DNA of 64,000 nt. Source: Lycium barbarum (lineage: Eukaryota > Streptophyta > Magnoliopsida > Solanales > Solanaceae). Below are positions 47,210 to 58,621 of the stretch, piece after piece; within the stretch, counting starts at the first letter, position 1, and each line of letters begins with the position of its first letter. Made by a program: the position numbers and the translations under genes. The stretch covers positions 93,703,777 to 93,767,776 of the forward strand of contig NC_083338.1 in assembly GCF_019175385.1 (NCBI RefSeq), written 5' to 3'. The notes beneath the pieces were generated by a model. That model had not been told where the DNA came from. It made no database searches and saw nothing but the letters and a program-made list of their open reading frames with translations.

Positions 47210-47688
47210 GCTGCGTTCATGCCCGCAGGTACAAGGAGACAGACAAGTGGTCCATGTCAGTACGACCTCTAGATGTAGCAGTGGTCAATACGCTTCATTC
47301 GATCTAGAGCTATAGTCAGTTTTGGCATGCCCTTTTAGATGTGTATGCATATGGGTATGACGGGGCCCTGTCCCGTCCTTTCTACAGCTTTCATTCTAGT
47401 AGAGGTCTGTGGACAGTTGTGTGTATCAGTCAGATGATGTAGCCTTGTTGGCTTCTATTTTTTTTTTTGTACAGCATATGTAGTGGCCTAGTTAGCTTGC
47501 ACTGTTCCTTCAGCATATTTATGTATATACAGATTGTTCAGCGTTCATGATGTCGTCCAATTATGAGAGTAGTTTAAGCCATTTTATGGGCCCTTAATGT
47601 TCTGAATGATTCAGATATGAGTATAGGGGTGTTTGGTCGCTAGAGGTCAGACTCCCGTCACGGCTCATCGGTTGGGTCGTGACAGAAG

Positions 47689-47700
47689 TGGTATCAGAGC
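47689..47700 (+). other. Primer-binding site of element D (initiator tRNA-Met)
   Basis: TGGTATCAGAGC, four bases after the LTR end. Confidence 0.9.
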
Positions 47701-47750
47701 AGTTCCGTCCTAAGTTTGCCTACAGACCGTGCCTAGTAGAGTCTTGTTGT

Positions 47751-47766
47751 GTGTTGTGCACCACAC
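47751..47766 (+). promoter_or_regulatory. Post-PBS hairpin with TGCA loop, element D
   Basis: GTGTTG-TGCA-CCACAC, a six-pair stem with one G-U pair, followed by conserved TTATAAACAGGAGGCTACA. Confidence 0.45.
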
Positions 47767-47881
47767 TTATAAACAGGAGGCTACATGACATTTAGGATGA
47801 TATAATTCTTTCTCTCCTAGATTGTGCGATAGAGCCATGTGTTAGGCGTTCGCCTTCTGATGAATTTTTATGATTTCAGGG

Positions 47882-48251
47882 ATGCCTCCCAAGATAGCTA
47901 CAGCTGCCCAGAAAGGCAAGAAAGCCACAGGTGAGGCCACTAGCCGCACTCGACAGGCCACGAGTTTCGAGGATGGGATTCAGAGTGAGGGGTCGTCTGA
48001 GACATCGCATACACCGCCTCCAGCACCTGCCCCTGTTCCTCAGCCGGATGCACCGGGCCAGGATGTGCGGGATGCCGTATGGTTGTTGACCATATTAGTA
48101 ACCGCTCAGGCTCAGCTGCAGGGAGTTGGTGTTGACCAGGCAGAAGGGACTGGTAGTTCGACCGTAAAGACCTTCCTTGGGTTAGGTCCTCCAGAGTTTT
48201 CCGTGGTAAAGCAGAATATGGACCCTCAGGATTTTATCGATGGTATGCAGA
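47882..48251 (+). pseudogene. gag: Element D gag, N-terminal part (cut by S5)
   Basis: MPPKIATAAQKGKKATGEAT matches the Gag start of C and A. A Pro/Ala-rich linker follows, then DVRDAVWLLTILVTAQAQ and GLGPPEFSVVKQNMDPQDFI, the usual lead into the Gag domain. The frame is open to GMQR, where S5 is inserted. The fragment alone lacks the Gag core and zinc knuckles. Confidence 0.88.
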
Positions 48252-48735
48252 TGTCACACCCTAGCAATGGTAGGGCATGACGGGCACCCGACTCCTATCA
48301 GAGTCGAGCGAACCCTTAAACATTCGCTCTATCAAAACTTGTCATTTCAAAAACTTTTAAAAACATGAAACTTTTTCACATAGAGATCATTATCTTTATA
48401 ATGATTATGAAAACTTTCAATCAATTAAGTACTTTAAACCAATTGAAATCATCTAAAATACATACTCTTTTAAAATCTACAAATGATTCGCCTGACATCG
48501 TTTTGTCGACATCTCGACAAACATACCACAGGACACTGTCTGCAGAAGTCTCTAAGAAGTGAACTGAACATTATGAGTCAGGACAGGGCCCAACATACCC
48601 ATAATCACGCATATCTAGACATGACTCAGCACAGCTCCAGGATGAGGTGGAACTTGCCAATCCCAGCAGATGTCAGAGCGTCCTAGTTGTATACTCAACC
48701 TGCCAAACAATCTGGGGCTGCAGGTATGAACGCAG

Positions 48736-48775
48736 CGTCCCCAGGCAAAAGGACGTCAGTACGGACAATGTACTG
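48736..48775 (-). promoter_or_regulatory. Conserved tandem LTR hairpins, S5 copy
   Basis: On the minus strand CAGTAC/GTACTG is followed by CGTCC/GGACG. S5 is otherwise a B/C-family LTR, yet its stem 2 is the CGTCC/GGACG version, so both versions occur within one family. Confidence 0.7.
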
Positions 48776-48964
48776 AGTATGTAAGGTGGTAACAAATCAT
48801 AACCATAACTTGATTTAGGAGAGAAGAAATCACAATCAAACTCAATACCTGCAGCCTTCGCTGGAAGAAACATAAATGTATACACGAGGTCTCAAAACAA
48901 TCTTTAAGTAAATAATGCAATCTAACACACATTCTTTAAGTAAATGATGCAATCTAACACACGT

Positions 48965-49161
48965 GCCGCTTCTGACATGTTAACAAAATAGTCCCTTCGG
49001 ACGGCCGCTTCCGGCATAGTAATGATGGCCCCTTCGGGCAGCCGCTTCCGGCTTAATAATAATGATGGCCCCTTCGGGCAGCCGCTTCCGGCTTAATAAT
49101 AATGATGGCCCCTTCGAGCAGCCGCTTCCGGCTTAATAATAATGATGTCCCCCTTCGGGCA
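48965..49161. repeat. 40-bp tandem array in S5
   Basis: Units 49021-49060, 49061-49100 and 49101-49140 are nearly identical (AATGATGGCCCCTTCGGGCA, then GCCGCTTCCGGCTTAATAAT), with diverged partial units before and after. Each unit contains CCCCTTCGGG, a small stem-loop word. Confidence 0.9.
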
Positions 49162-49266
49162 GGTTTTGAAAGTCTAAATAGTAAATCTCGCACCCCCTTC
49201 GGAGTGGTTTTGAAAGTCTAAATAGTAAAATCTCGCACCCCCTTCGGAGTGGTTTTGAAAGTCTAA
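49162..49266. repeat. 44/45-bp tandem array in S5
   Basis: Two full units starting GGTTTTGAAAGTCTAAATAG (49162 and 49206) and a third partial one (49251), each ending CCCCCTTCGGAGT. Adjacent to the 40-bp array and sharing its CCCTTCGG core. Confidence 0.88.
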
Positions 49267-49787
49267 CTTCATGTTTCCTTTAGTATAAAACTAATTTCCA
49301 CAAAATCATTTGTAAAAACCATATGCATATAAATCAGTTTTTAGGACTCAATAGGTAAGTACACAATCGACACTCGAAGGATCATAAACACGTCTCGAGT
49401 CAATCCGAGTTAGCATAAGAAAGTTATGGACGTTATTCATTACAGAAACCTTTATGAACGTTTCAAAACAATCTGAGTTAGCATATGAAAGTTATGGACG
49501 TTATTCATTATAGAAACCTCTGCGAACGTTTCAAAACAATCCGAGACCGTTTATGAAAGTTAAGGACATCAATCCTTATAAGCCCCTTTTAGAAACAGAA
49601 ACTCTTTATGCTTTGCTCGTTATTCCATCATACAATAAGCTCGACCATACTAAGCATGCTCATATCAAGAAGCGAATAAGAATCATAAACAAGCTCGGAA
49701 TTAAAGAATAGAGTTACCCCAAGGTGCGTGTCATATCTTACTTAGCTCTAGGACATGCCAAAGAAAGAAAGGGTAAGCCTTACATAC

Positions 49788-49838
49788 CTTGTCCGCTTCC
49801 TAGGCTAATCCGAATTTAAGTCTCGACTTTCCCAAGAT
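49788..49838 (-). other. Candidate leader mini-exon, S5
   Basis: On the minus strand a 51-nt segment lies between ACGTTGTTGTAG and GTATGTAAGGC. Confidence 0.4.
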
Positions 49839-51156
49839 CTACAACAACGTCAGAAGATATGAAACATTAGCCTTAGGTAATTAGGAATCCGATTCCAAGC
49901 TAGCAATTCACCTACAGAAATTTGGGCAGCATCTCCCCTATAAATTCAACCAACCCCGAGAATTCAACTCGGCCAAATCATCAACAACAATACCAACAAC
50001 CATATTAACAACTTCAACAATTAATTCAAAATGCATTCTAACATTAGCAACCCTTTCTACATAATTCGACGGCATTCCATTTACATTCCAATTAACCACA
50101 ACAACCCAACTTACAATCTTCTAAACTCAATAAGAACAACAACAACACATTCCTCGCTTCCAAGTTCATGAATTATACCAACAACCACACATTAACAACA
50201 TCATTCATACAAATATAAGAAACCATGCTAATGTCACATTAACTTCTTCAACAATCCCACAATGATTACAACTTCATTTCAAGCCATCAAACCTTCATTT
50301 TTATCATGGAATCCACAACAACAACAATCAAAATACTAAATAAAATCAATTCATCACATTTTACCAACACAACCCTTATTCGGCCACAAGCAACACACAC
50401 ATATTTCATGAATTTCATCCATTTCTACCTACTACAACACTCACAAATCATCTCTAACACATAGAAAAGGAGGTTAATTCTTACCTTTACCCTTTAACTT
50501 CTCAACTTGGCTAGGGCTTGCATATTGCACAAATGAATGCTTTGCTTGCTCCAACAACTACTCCATGTTAATAAGGTCCTTCCAATTGGTTGGAATACTA
50601 GAAGAAAATTATTTTTCTTGATCAATTTCAATGGCATCATTCTCCTCTAGCCATGGCCGAATGCTCCCCTATTTTTTTCTTGAAGTTTCTTGAATTTGTG
50701 AGAGAAGATTATGTCTTGCTATGTAAGCACTTGTCCATATATATAATTAGCCCCAACAAATAAAAAGGTGGACACATGCCCCCACTCATGGCTCAAGGCA
50801 ATTGGCCAAGCCATGGGGGGGAGGGGACCACACGGCCATGTGCCTTATCATGAACCCCCTTTTTTTTATTTTTCCCTTTTTACCCCTAGCCTTCCTCAAT
50901 AATTCCATACAATTAATAAAAAACTTGCGTATTAAAATAAGATCGGGGTTAAGAGCTTCTACCCCATGTCCCGAAATAATCTCGTAGTTCATGAACAAAT
51001 AAATTCCTAATTCCAAATTTGTCCTTAATATTCCATACCAATAATATCCATAAGCGACTTGTGCGTTAAACAAAATCGAAAGTATAAACTTGCCCTTAAC
51101 TTATCGCGATTATCTTAAAATGTCTGATTGTACAAAATACGGGATATAATAGCAGA

Positions 51157-54100
51157 GGACTTTGAGGGTTATGCATGCGAATGAGGTCGAGTCTGTAGAG
51201 TTGGCTTCATATAGGTTGCGTGATATTACAGTACAATGGTATCAGACTTGGGAGTTATCTAGGGGAGATAATGCCCCTCCAGCTGTGTGGCGGGAGTTCG
51301 CAGATGCTTTTATCCGCCAGTATTTGCCTCCTGAGGTCAAGCAAGCCCGAGCAGATAGATTCTTACGTAATGAGCAGGGCAGTATGAGCGTCCAGGAGTA
51401 TTCTGTGTATTTTGATTCTATGGCCAGATATGCTCCAGCCATGGTGGCTGAGATGGAGGACATAGTTCATCATTTTGTGGCTGGTTTGGGGCCACATTTG
51501 ATTGATGCTTGTATGACTTCCGCATTACAGCCAGGCATGGATATCTCCCGTATATAGGCATATGCACAGAATTTGGAGGATTGCAAGCACTAGAGGAGGA
51601 CAGATAGTGATCGTGATCGGGGCCATGGTAAGGGGTCCAGATCTTTTGATAGTGGGGGTGAGTTTAGGGGAGGAAAGAGACAGCAGCATCCCCGATATCC
51701 TTTCCATTCAGCAGGGAGTGCATCTCCGCAATTTCCAGGTCCGAGATTTGACCGGTCTCTTTATTCAGGAGCAGGCCAGAGTTCTAGAGCATCAAGCTCT
51801 CAGTACAGACCGGAGTCAGGCCAAATGAGACCCTCTTTGCCGCGATGGGCCCAGTGTGGCAAGTTACACGCCGGTCAGTGTCGATTGGGATCATATGGTT
51901 GTTATGTTTGTGGCCAGCTAGGCCACAAGGTGAGGAAGTGCCTGATGAGGATTGGTACAGGCATGGTTCAGCCTACAGGGTCTGTGGCTGGCTCTTCTTC
52001 CGTAGTGCGCCCTTCAGGGAAAGTTTTTCAGACGCCAGCAGGGCGAGGTAGAGGGAGGAGTGGAGCATCCAGCTCGAGCGGTCCTCAGCACCGCGTGTAT
52101 GCATTAGTTGGTAAGCAGGATCGTGAGTCGTCTCCTGATGTTGTCACAGGTATATTATCAGTTTCCTCCTATGATGTGTATGCATTGATTGATCCAGGAT
52201 CTACTTTATCATATGTTACTCCATTTGTCGCTGGTAAATTTAGGGTAGAACTCGAGTCGATTAAACCATTTGAAGTGTCTACGCCAGTTGGCGATCCGGT
52301 CATAGCTAGGCAAGTATATCGGGATTGTGTTGTTATAGTTTGTGACCGCCACACTGTAGTAGATTTTATTGAGCTAGATATGATTGATTTCGATGTTATT
52401 ATGGGAACGGATTAGTTGGCTTCCTGTTATGCTAATGTTGATTGCAGAACAGAGATAGTTCGATTTCAGTTTCCCGGCGAGCCAGTCCTAGAGTGGAAGG
52501 GAATGCTGCTTCGCCGAGGGGCAGGCTTATTTCCTACCTTAAGGCAGAGATGATGATCAGAAAAGGGTATATTTTTCACCTAGTTCGAGTTCAAGATGTG
52601 CCAGTAGAGTCGCCCACTCTTCAGTCGGTTCCTGTGGTTAATGAGTTTCTAAAAATATTTCCAGATGAGCTTCCAGGCATTCCCCAGAGAGGGAGATTGA
52701 CTTTTCCATTGACCACCTGCCAGACACTCAGCCAATATCTATCCCTCCTTATAGGATGGCACCTGCGGAGTTGAAGAAGTTGAAGGAACACTTGAAAGAT
52801 TTGCTCGAGAAGGGCTTTATCAGGCCTAGTACGTCACCATGGGGAGCACCGGTGTTATTTGTGAGAAAAAAGGATGGCCCTTTGAGAATGTGTATTGATT
52901 ATAGGCAATTGAATAAAATGACAGTAAAGAATAAGTATACGCTCCCGAGAATTGATGATTTATTTGACCAGTTGCAAGGCGCCAAATATTTCTCGAAGAT
53001 AGACTTGAGATCAGGATATCACCAGGTCAGTGTCAAGGAAGAGGACATTCCGAAGAAGGCATTCCGGACTAGATATGGCCACTATGAGTTCTGTGTTATG
53101 TCATTCGGGCTAACTAATGCCTCAGCCGTATTCATAGATTTGATGAATCGTGTATTCAGGCCCTTTCTAGATTTGTTCATGATTGTGTTCATAGATGATA
53201 TTCTGGTTTATTCGCCGTCAAAGGCCGATCATGCAGAACATCTGCGGACAGTGCTTGGAATTCTTCGAGGTAAAGAGTGGTATGCCAAGTTTTCTTAGTG
53301 TGAATTCTGGTTGAACTCTGTGGCTTTTCTGGGTCACATTATTTTAGAGGAAGGCGTTAGAGTGGATTCCCAGAAGATTGAGGCTATGAAGAATTGGCCA
53401 AGGCCCACGGCACCAACGGAGATACGTAGTTTCTTGGGCTTGGCAGGTTACTATAGAAGGTTTGTAGAAGGATTTTCCTCTCTTTCAGCCCCCATTGACC
53501 AATTGACTCATAAATCAGCTAAGTTCCAATGGACAGATGCTTGTGAGCAGAGTTTTCAGACGTTGAAGGATAAGATAACTTCAGCACCAGTTTTGACTCT
53601 TCCAGAGGGAGCAGATGGCTATGTGGTGTATTGTGATGCTTCAGGTGTTGGATTGGCTGTGTATTGATGCAGCACGGTAAGGTTTTCGTTTATGCTTCTA
53701 GACAGTTAAAGAAGCAAGAGAAGAATTATCCAACTCATGATCTTGAGTTAGCGGCAGTGATTCATGCCTTGAAGATATGGAGGCACTACTTATACGGTGT
53801 CCATATTGATATCTATACTGATCATAAGAGTCTCCAGTATATCTTTACGCAGAAGGATTGGAACTTGCGTCAGAGGCGATGGTTGGAGAGGTTAAAAGAT
53901 TATGATGTGGACATTCTGTATCATCCGGGGAAGGCTAATGTAGTAGCCGATGCCCTCAATCATAAATCTATGGGTAGCTTGTCCCACGTATCGCCATAGA
54001 GAAGAGAAATGGTCTGTGAGGTCCATCGATTAGCTAGCCTCGGAGTTCGATTGATAGATTCAGGTGATGCAGGGGTTATTGTTCAAGACATAGCGGTATC

Positions 54101-55741
54101 ATCCTTGATAGTTGAGATAAAGGAGCGTCAGAATGAAGATCCTGCTCTAGTTCATTATCAAGATACAGCACCTCAGAAAGAAACAACACCCTTTGTGATC
54201 ACAGGTGATGGAGTACTCAGATATCGAGGTAGATTGTGTGTCCCTAGTGTTGCAGGACTCTGTCAGCAAGTTATGGGGGAGGCACACTCCCGCTATTCTA
54301 TTCATCCAGGCTCAACAAAGATGTACCATGATCTCAAGGAAGTTTATTGGTGGGATGGTATGAAAAGAGATATAGCAGAATTTGTCGCTCAGTGTTCAAA
54401 TTGTCAGCAGGTCAAAACAGAACACCAGAAGCCTGGAGGTCTATTGCAAGCTATGGAGATCCCGACATGGAAGTGGGAGGTAATCAATATGGACTTTATT
54501 ACAGGGTTGCCCCGTACTCAGCGGAAGTGTGATTCGATATGGGTCATAGTTGATATGCTCACAAAGTCAGCTCACTTTCTGCCTGTCAGAACTACTTATG
54601 CAACCGAGGATTATGCCAGGCTTTATCTTAAGGGGATTGTACGACTCCATGGTGTTTCTTCAGCCATTATTTCAGATAGGGGAGCACAGTTCACAGTCAG
54701 ATTCTGGAAGTCTTTTCAGCGGGGATTGGGGACTCAGGTGAGTCTTAGCACCGCATTCCACCCCCAGACAAATGGACAAGCAGAGCGTACTATACAGACC
54801 CTTAAGGATATGCTCAAATCTTATGTGCTTGACTTTCAGGGAAGTTGGAAGGATCATTTGCCTCTTATCGAGTTCGCGTATAACAACAGTTACCATTCCA
54901 GTATTCAAATGGCTCCTTATGAGGCCTTATATGGGCGGAGGTATAGATCGCCCATAAGATGGTTTGATGTTAGGGAGAATCAGTTGCTAGGCCCAGACTT
55001 AATTCAGCAAGCAGTGATAAGGTGAAGGTAATTAGAGAGAGGTTGCTAACATCCCAGAACCGACAGAAATCCTATGCGGATAATCAGCGACATAAGCTAG
55101 AGTTCAAAATGGGCGACTGGGTGTTCCTGAAAGTTTCGCCTATGAAGGGAGTGGTGAGGTTTGGTAAGAAGAGTAAGCTGAGCCCTCGACATATGGGGCC
55201 ATATAAGATCATTCGTGTAGTGGGTACAGTGGCATATGAACTAGAATTGCCTTCTGAGTTAGAATCGGTACATCCAGTATTTCATGTATCAATGCTTCGT
55301 AAGTGTATCGGAGATCCTTCAAGAGTTGTACCAGTGAATGATGTCCAGGTGACCGAGCAGTTATCGTACGAAGAGGTTCCAGTGGCTATATTGGACAGGC
55401 AGGTCCGTCGATTGCGAACCAAAGATGTAGCCTCCATTAAAGTCTTGTGGAGGAATAAGAATGTTGAAGAAGCGACTTGGGAAGCGGAAGAAGCGATAAA
55501 GATTAAGTACCCGCATTTGTTCCCCGCAGTACAGAAGGTGCAGTCGGAGACATCACTTTCCCCAGGTATTGTTTTCATTTCAGTTATCGTGATTTGGTCG
55601 TGTGAGGCCATGGTATTGTGTGTTGTAGTGTGTGGCCCTATGTGGCATTATTTTGGGTTGCTATGTGCAGGGCAGATTGGTATAAGTACAGGGGAAACTC
55701 TGTCGAAATTTTTTTATAACCCAGGATTGTTCGAACACTAA
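51157..55741 (+). pseudogene. gag-pol: Element D gag-pol: Gag core to chromodomain
   Basis: Continues gag after S5: VESVELASYRLRDITVQWYQ and YLPPEVKQARADRFL. Zinc knuckles are CGKLHAGQC (first Cys changed) and CYVCGQLGHKVRKC (about 51900-51944). Protease has [15 protein letters not shown] has FIDDILVYS (about 53191-53217); RNase H has [19 protein letters not shown] and NVVADAL. INT (54009-55010) has [48 protein letters not shown] and NGQAERTIQ. The C-terminus has SVHPVFHVSMLRKC and a chromodomain-like SIKVLWRNKNVEEATWEAEE; the final frame runs past it to 55741. Stops: TAG at 51555 and 51591 (probably Gln), 52413 (Trp), 53296 (Lys) and 53997 (Glu). Frameshifts lie near 52500, 52684, 53655 and 55015. 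Inactive. Confidence 0.9.
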
Positions 55742-55755
55742 AGGACGGATGCTCC

Positions 55756-55768
55756 AAGGGGGAGAGAA
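55756..55768 (+). other. Polypurine tract of element D
   Basis: AAGGGGGAGAGAA lies just before the 3' LTR. The adjacent hairpin is degenerate here (AACACTAAAGGACGGATGCT). Confidence 0.8.
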
Positions 55769-56107
55769 TGTTACACCCCTCGTCTTCGTAGTAGTAGAAC
55801 CTATGGTTTCTTAGTCGGGTATGCCTTTGGAATAGAGACCCAAGCCCGTGTTTGGAGATAGGAAGTGTCTTACCCCATGTACAAGAGTACCAGTATGCGT
55901 TTCGGGTAATTTACAAAGTTAGAAGTTGAGCAAATCAAGTCGACGCGATCGGAACTGAACCAGAAAACCTGCAGGACACCAGTCATCAGCGACGGGTCGT
56001 CGACAGGTTCGACGGACCGCTGATATACGGCGTCAATGGGATTCCACAGCCATGCATCTGCAGGCGCAGGTCGACGAGCAAGTTGACGGACCGTAGACAC
56101 GTAGGGC
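55769..56107 (+). repeat. Element D 3' LTR, segment 1 (truncated)
   Basis: TGTTACACCCCTCGTCTTCG through the GTCGAC cassette, matching 45537-45860 of the 5' LTR with clearly more differences than the C LTR pair. It stops abruptly in the cassette. About 1.06 kb of LTR (5' LTR equivalent about 45860-46921) is missing. Confidence 0.9.
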
Positions 56108-56175
56108 AGAATCCCAAGAATCACTTTCGACAGATGATGGCATAAAATATTTCAGATAATGGCATTCGAGTTGAC
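56108..56175. other. Deletion junction with apparently templated filler DNA
   Basis: Between the truncated D LTR and the truncated RT of E lie three recognisable patches. 56108-56126 is the exact reverse complement of D LTR sequence at about 46103-46121 (19 bp), itself absent from this LTR copy. 56131-56143 equals 13 bp at 56406-56418 (CAGATGATGGCAT). 56150-56175 matches 56402-56427 with two differences, ending GTTGAC, which overlaps the TTGACTAATGCTCC of RT. This resembles synthesis-dependent end joining in plant break repair. Confidence 0.7.
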
Positions 56176-58621
56176 TAATGCTCCGGCTGTATTTATGAAT
56201 TTGATGAACAACGTATTCAGGCCCCTCTTGGATCTATTTGTGATAGTATTTATTGATGACATTCTGGTGTATTCTCGCACAGAATTAGAACATGCAGATC
56301 ATTTGAGAATTGTTCTTGGCATTCTTCGAGCCCGAGAATTGTATGCAAAATTTTCAAAATGCGAGTTTTGGCTAAATTCTGTAACATTTTTGGGCCATAT
56401 TATTTCAGATGATGGCATTCGAGTCGACACTCAAAATATTGAAGCTGTGAAGACTTGGCCAAGGCCTACGACGCCTATAGAAGTTCGTAGTTTTCTGGGT
56501 TTGGCAGGATATTATAGAAGATTCATAGAGGGCTTCTCATCTATTTCAGCCCTCTTGACAAAGCTAACACAAAAATCGGCTAAATTCCAATGGAATGACG
56601 CTTGGGAGCGCAGCTTCCAAGAGTTGAAGGACAGATTGACCTCAGCTCCGGTCTTAACACTTCCAGAAGGGTCAGATGGCTATGTTGTGTATTGTGACGC
56701 TTCCGGTGTCAGATTGGGATGCGTATTGATGCAGCATGGTAAAGTTATCGCATATGCTTTGAGACAATTGCGGAAACATGAGAAGAATTATCCAACTCAT
56801 GATCTTGAATTGGCTGCGGTTATTCATGCCCTGAAAATATGGAGGCATTATTTGTATAGTGTGCATGTGAATATCTATACAGATCACAAAATCCTTCAGT
56901 ACATTTTTAAGCAGAAGGAGTTGAACCTGCGACAGAGGTGGTGGTTGGAATTGTTGAAAGATTACGATGTGAACATCTTGTACCACCCTGGAAGAGCGAA
57001 CGTAGTTGCCGATGCGCTTAGCCACCGATCAATGGGCAATTTATGTGAAGTCCCTCCGGAAAAGAAGGAGATGGTTCGTGAGCTTCGCAAACTAGCTAAT
57101 CTTGGCGTACGTGTAATTGATTCGGGTAATGTGGGGATTAGCATCAACGATCCCACAATGTCGTCCTTGGATATGGAAGTGAAGAAACGGTAGTATGAAG
57201 ATCCTCAGTTGTGTCGTCATAGAGATGTATCTCATGGAAAAGAGAAGTCTTCATTTGAAGTTTCTATGGATGGAATCCTTAGATACCGAGGCAGACTATG
57301 TGTGCCGGGTGTGGCGGAATTGCGCCAACGGATTCTAGAAGAAGCTCACTATTCCCGGTATTCTATTCATCCAGGTGCGACCAAAATGTGTCATGATCTC
57401 AAGATGATGCATTGGTGGGATGGCACGAAGAGAGACATAGCAGAATTTGTAGCACAATGTCCAAATTGCCAACAAGTAAAAGTTGAACATCAGAACCCAG
57501 GAGGCTTATTGCAAGCAATACAGATACCTACCTGGAAATGGGAAGTGATCAACATGGATTTCATCGTGGGATTACCTCGTTCCCGTGACAGGTATGACTC
57601 TATATGGGTGATTGTGGATAGATTGACGAAAGCAGCCCATTTCCTTCCAGTTAGAACCACGTACTCAACAGAAGACTATGCGAGGATGTATCTCAAAGAA
57701 ATTGTGCGACTCCATGGAATTCCATTATCTATTATCACAGATAGAGGAGCACAGTTTACAGCCAAGTTTTGGAAATCCTTTCAAGAAGGTCTAGGTACTC
57801 AAGTTAAGCTCAGCACGACATTTCATCCACAGACTGATGGGCAAGCCGAACGTACTATTCAGACCTTGGAAGATATGCTACGAGCATGCGTGTTGGATTT
57901 TGGTGGAAGTTGGGATGATCACTTGCCGCTAATCGAATTCGCATACAATAATAGCTACCATTCCAGCATTCACATGGCTCTGTATGAAGCTTTATATGGA
58001 AGTAAGTGTAGGTCTCTAATTGGATGGTTTGAAACGGGAGAAGCACAATTAATAAGTCCTGATTTGATTCAGCAAGCGGTGGAAAAGGTTAAGGTAATCC
58101 GAGATCGGCTGTTGACAGCCCAAAGTCACCAAAAGTCCTATGCGGACAACCGCCAATGAGACTTGGAATTTCAAGTTGGTGATTGGGTATTTTTGAAAGT
58201 ATCGCCAATGAAAGGGATAATGAGATTTGGTAAGAGAGGGAAGCTAAGTCCTAGATATATTGGACCCTATAGAATTATCGGTAAAGTGGGTCATGTCGCC
58301 TATGAATTGGATTTGCCTTCGGAGCTTGAATCAGTCTTCCATGTTTCGATGCTCCGCAAATGTGTTGGAGATCCCACAAAGATTGTCCCGATAGACAATG
58401 TGCAAGTAACAAAAAAGCTAACCTATGAAGAAGTGCCTATTGCCATCCTAGATAGGCAAGCGCGAAAGCTTCGAAATAAAGAGGTAGCGTCAGTCAAAGT
58501 ATTGTGGCGAAATGATAACCGGGAAGAAATGACTTGGGAAGCGGAAGAGAGTATGAAGTTCAAGTACCCACACTTATTCCGACCCCCAGGAGAGATCCAA
58601 GACGAAACGCCGACGATATAA
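56171..58621 (+). pseudogene. pol: Element E pol: RT C-terminal half, RNase H, integrase, chromodomain
   Basis: A single frame throughout, with two stops: TAG at 57191-57193 (relatives have Gln before YEDPQL) and TGA at 58157-58159 (relatives have Arg). RT starts in mid-domain at [20 protein letters not shown] and includes [29 protein letters not shown] is intact. RNase H has YVVYCDASG, but TDHKS reads TDHKI. INT shows [34 protein letters not shown] and DGQAERTIQ with all three acidic positions. Near 58334 relatives have VHPVFHVSML, and E lacks three codons there. The chromodomain-like SVKVLWRNDNREEMTWEAEE is followed by a stop at 58619. Apart from the truncation this is the least damaged pol after C. 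Confidence 0.92.

Larger units (their letters stand above)
45537..47684 (+). repeat. Element D 5' LTR, main segment
   Basis: It resumes with the C TSD (CCTTA), then TCTCCGTAGTAGTAGAACC, matching the 3' LTR at 55782 onward. In order: GTCGAC cassette (45749-45872), TATA box (45904-45911), donor-like CTCAAGGTATGC (GT 46133), candidate mini-exon (46463-46509), GTTATATACGC words between 46737 and 46951, tandem hairpins (47172-47209), third hairpin (47359-47377), end GGGTCGTGACA. Confidence 0.92.
48252..51151 (-). mobile_element. Solo LTR S5, inserted in gag of element D
   Basis: On the minus strand it begins TATTATATCCCGTATTTTG (TG changed to TA) and ends GGGTGTGACA, 2900 bp, with perfect TSD GCAGA (48247-48251 and 51152-51156). 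Removing it with one TSD gives the codons ATG CAG AGG ACT TTG, so D gag reads straight through. It belongs to the B/C/S3 family. It carries a donor-like AAAGGTAAGAATT (minus, near 50484), a candidate mini-exon (49788-49838), two tandem arrays (48965-49266) and tandem hairpins (48736-48775). No internal region, so a solo LTR. Confidence 0.93.

Noticed and set aside
49021..49266. CRISPR-like array
   Set aside because: The 40-bp units are directly adjacent without spacers, lie in an LTR and in a plant genome; they are simple tandem repeats.
56159..56175. ATG at 56159 as the true start of the E pol frame
   Set aside because: It lies in filler DNA at the deletion junction; the RT begins in mid-domain, so it is a truncated copy and not a gene start.
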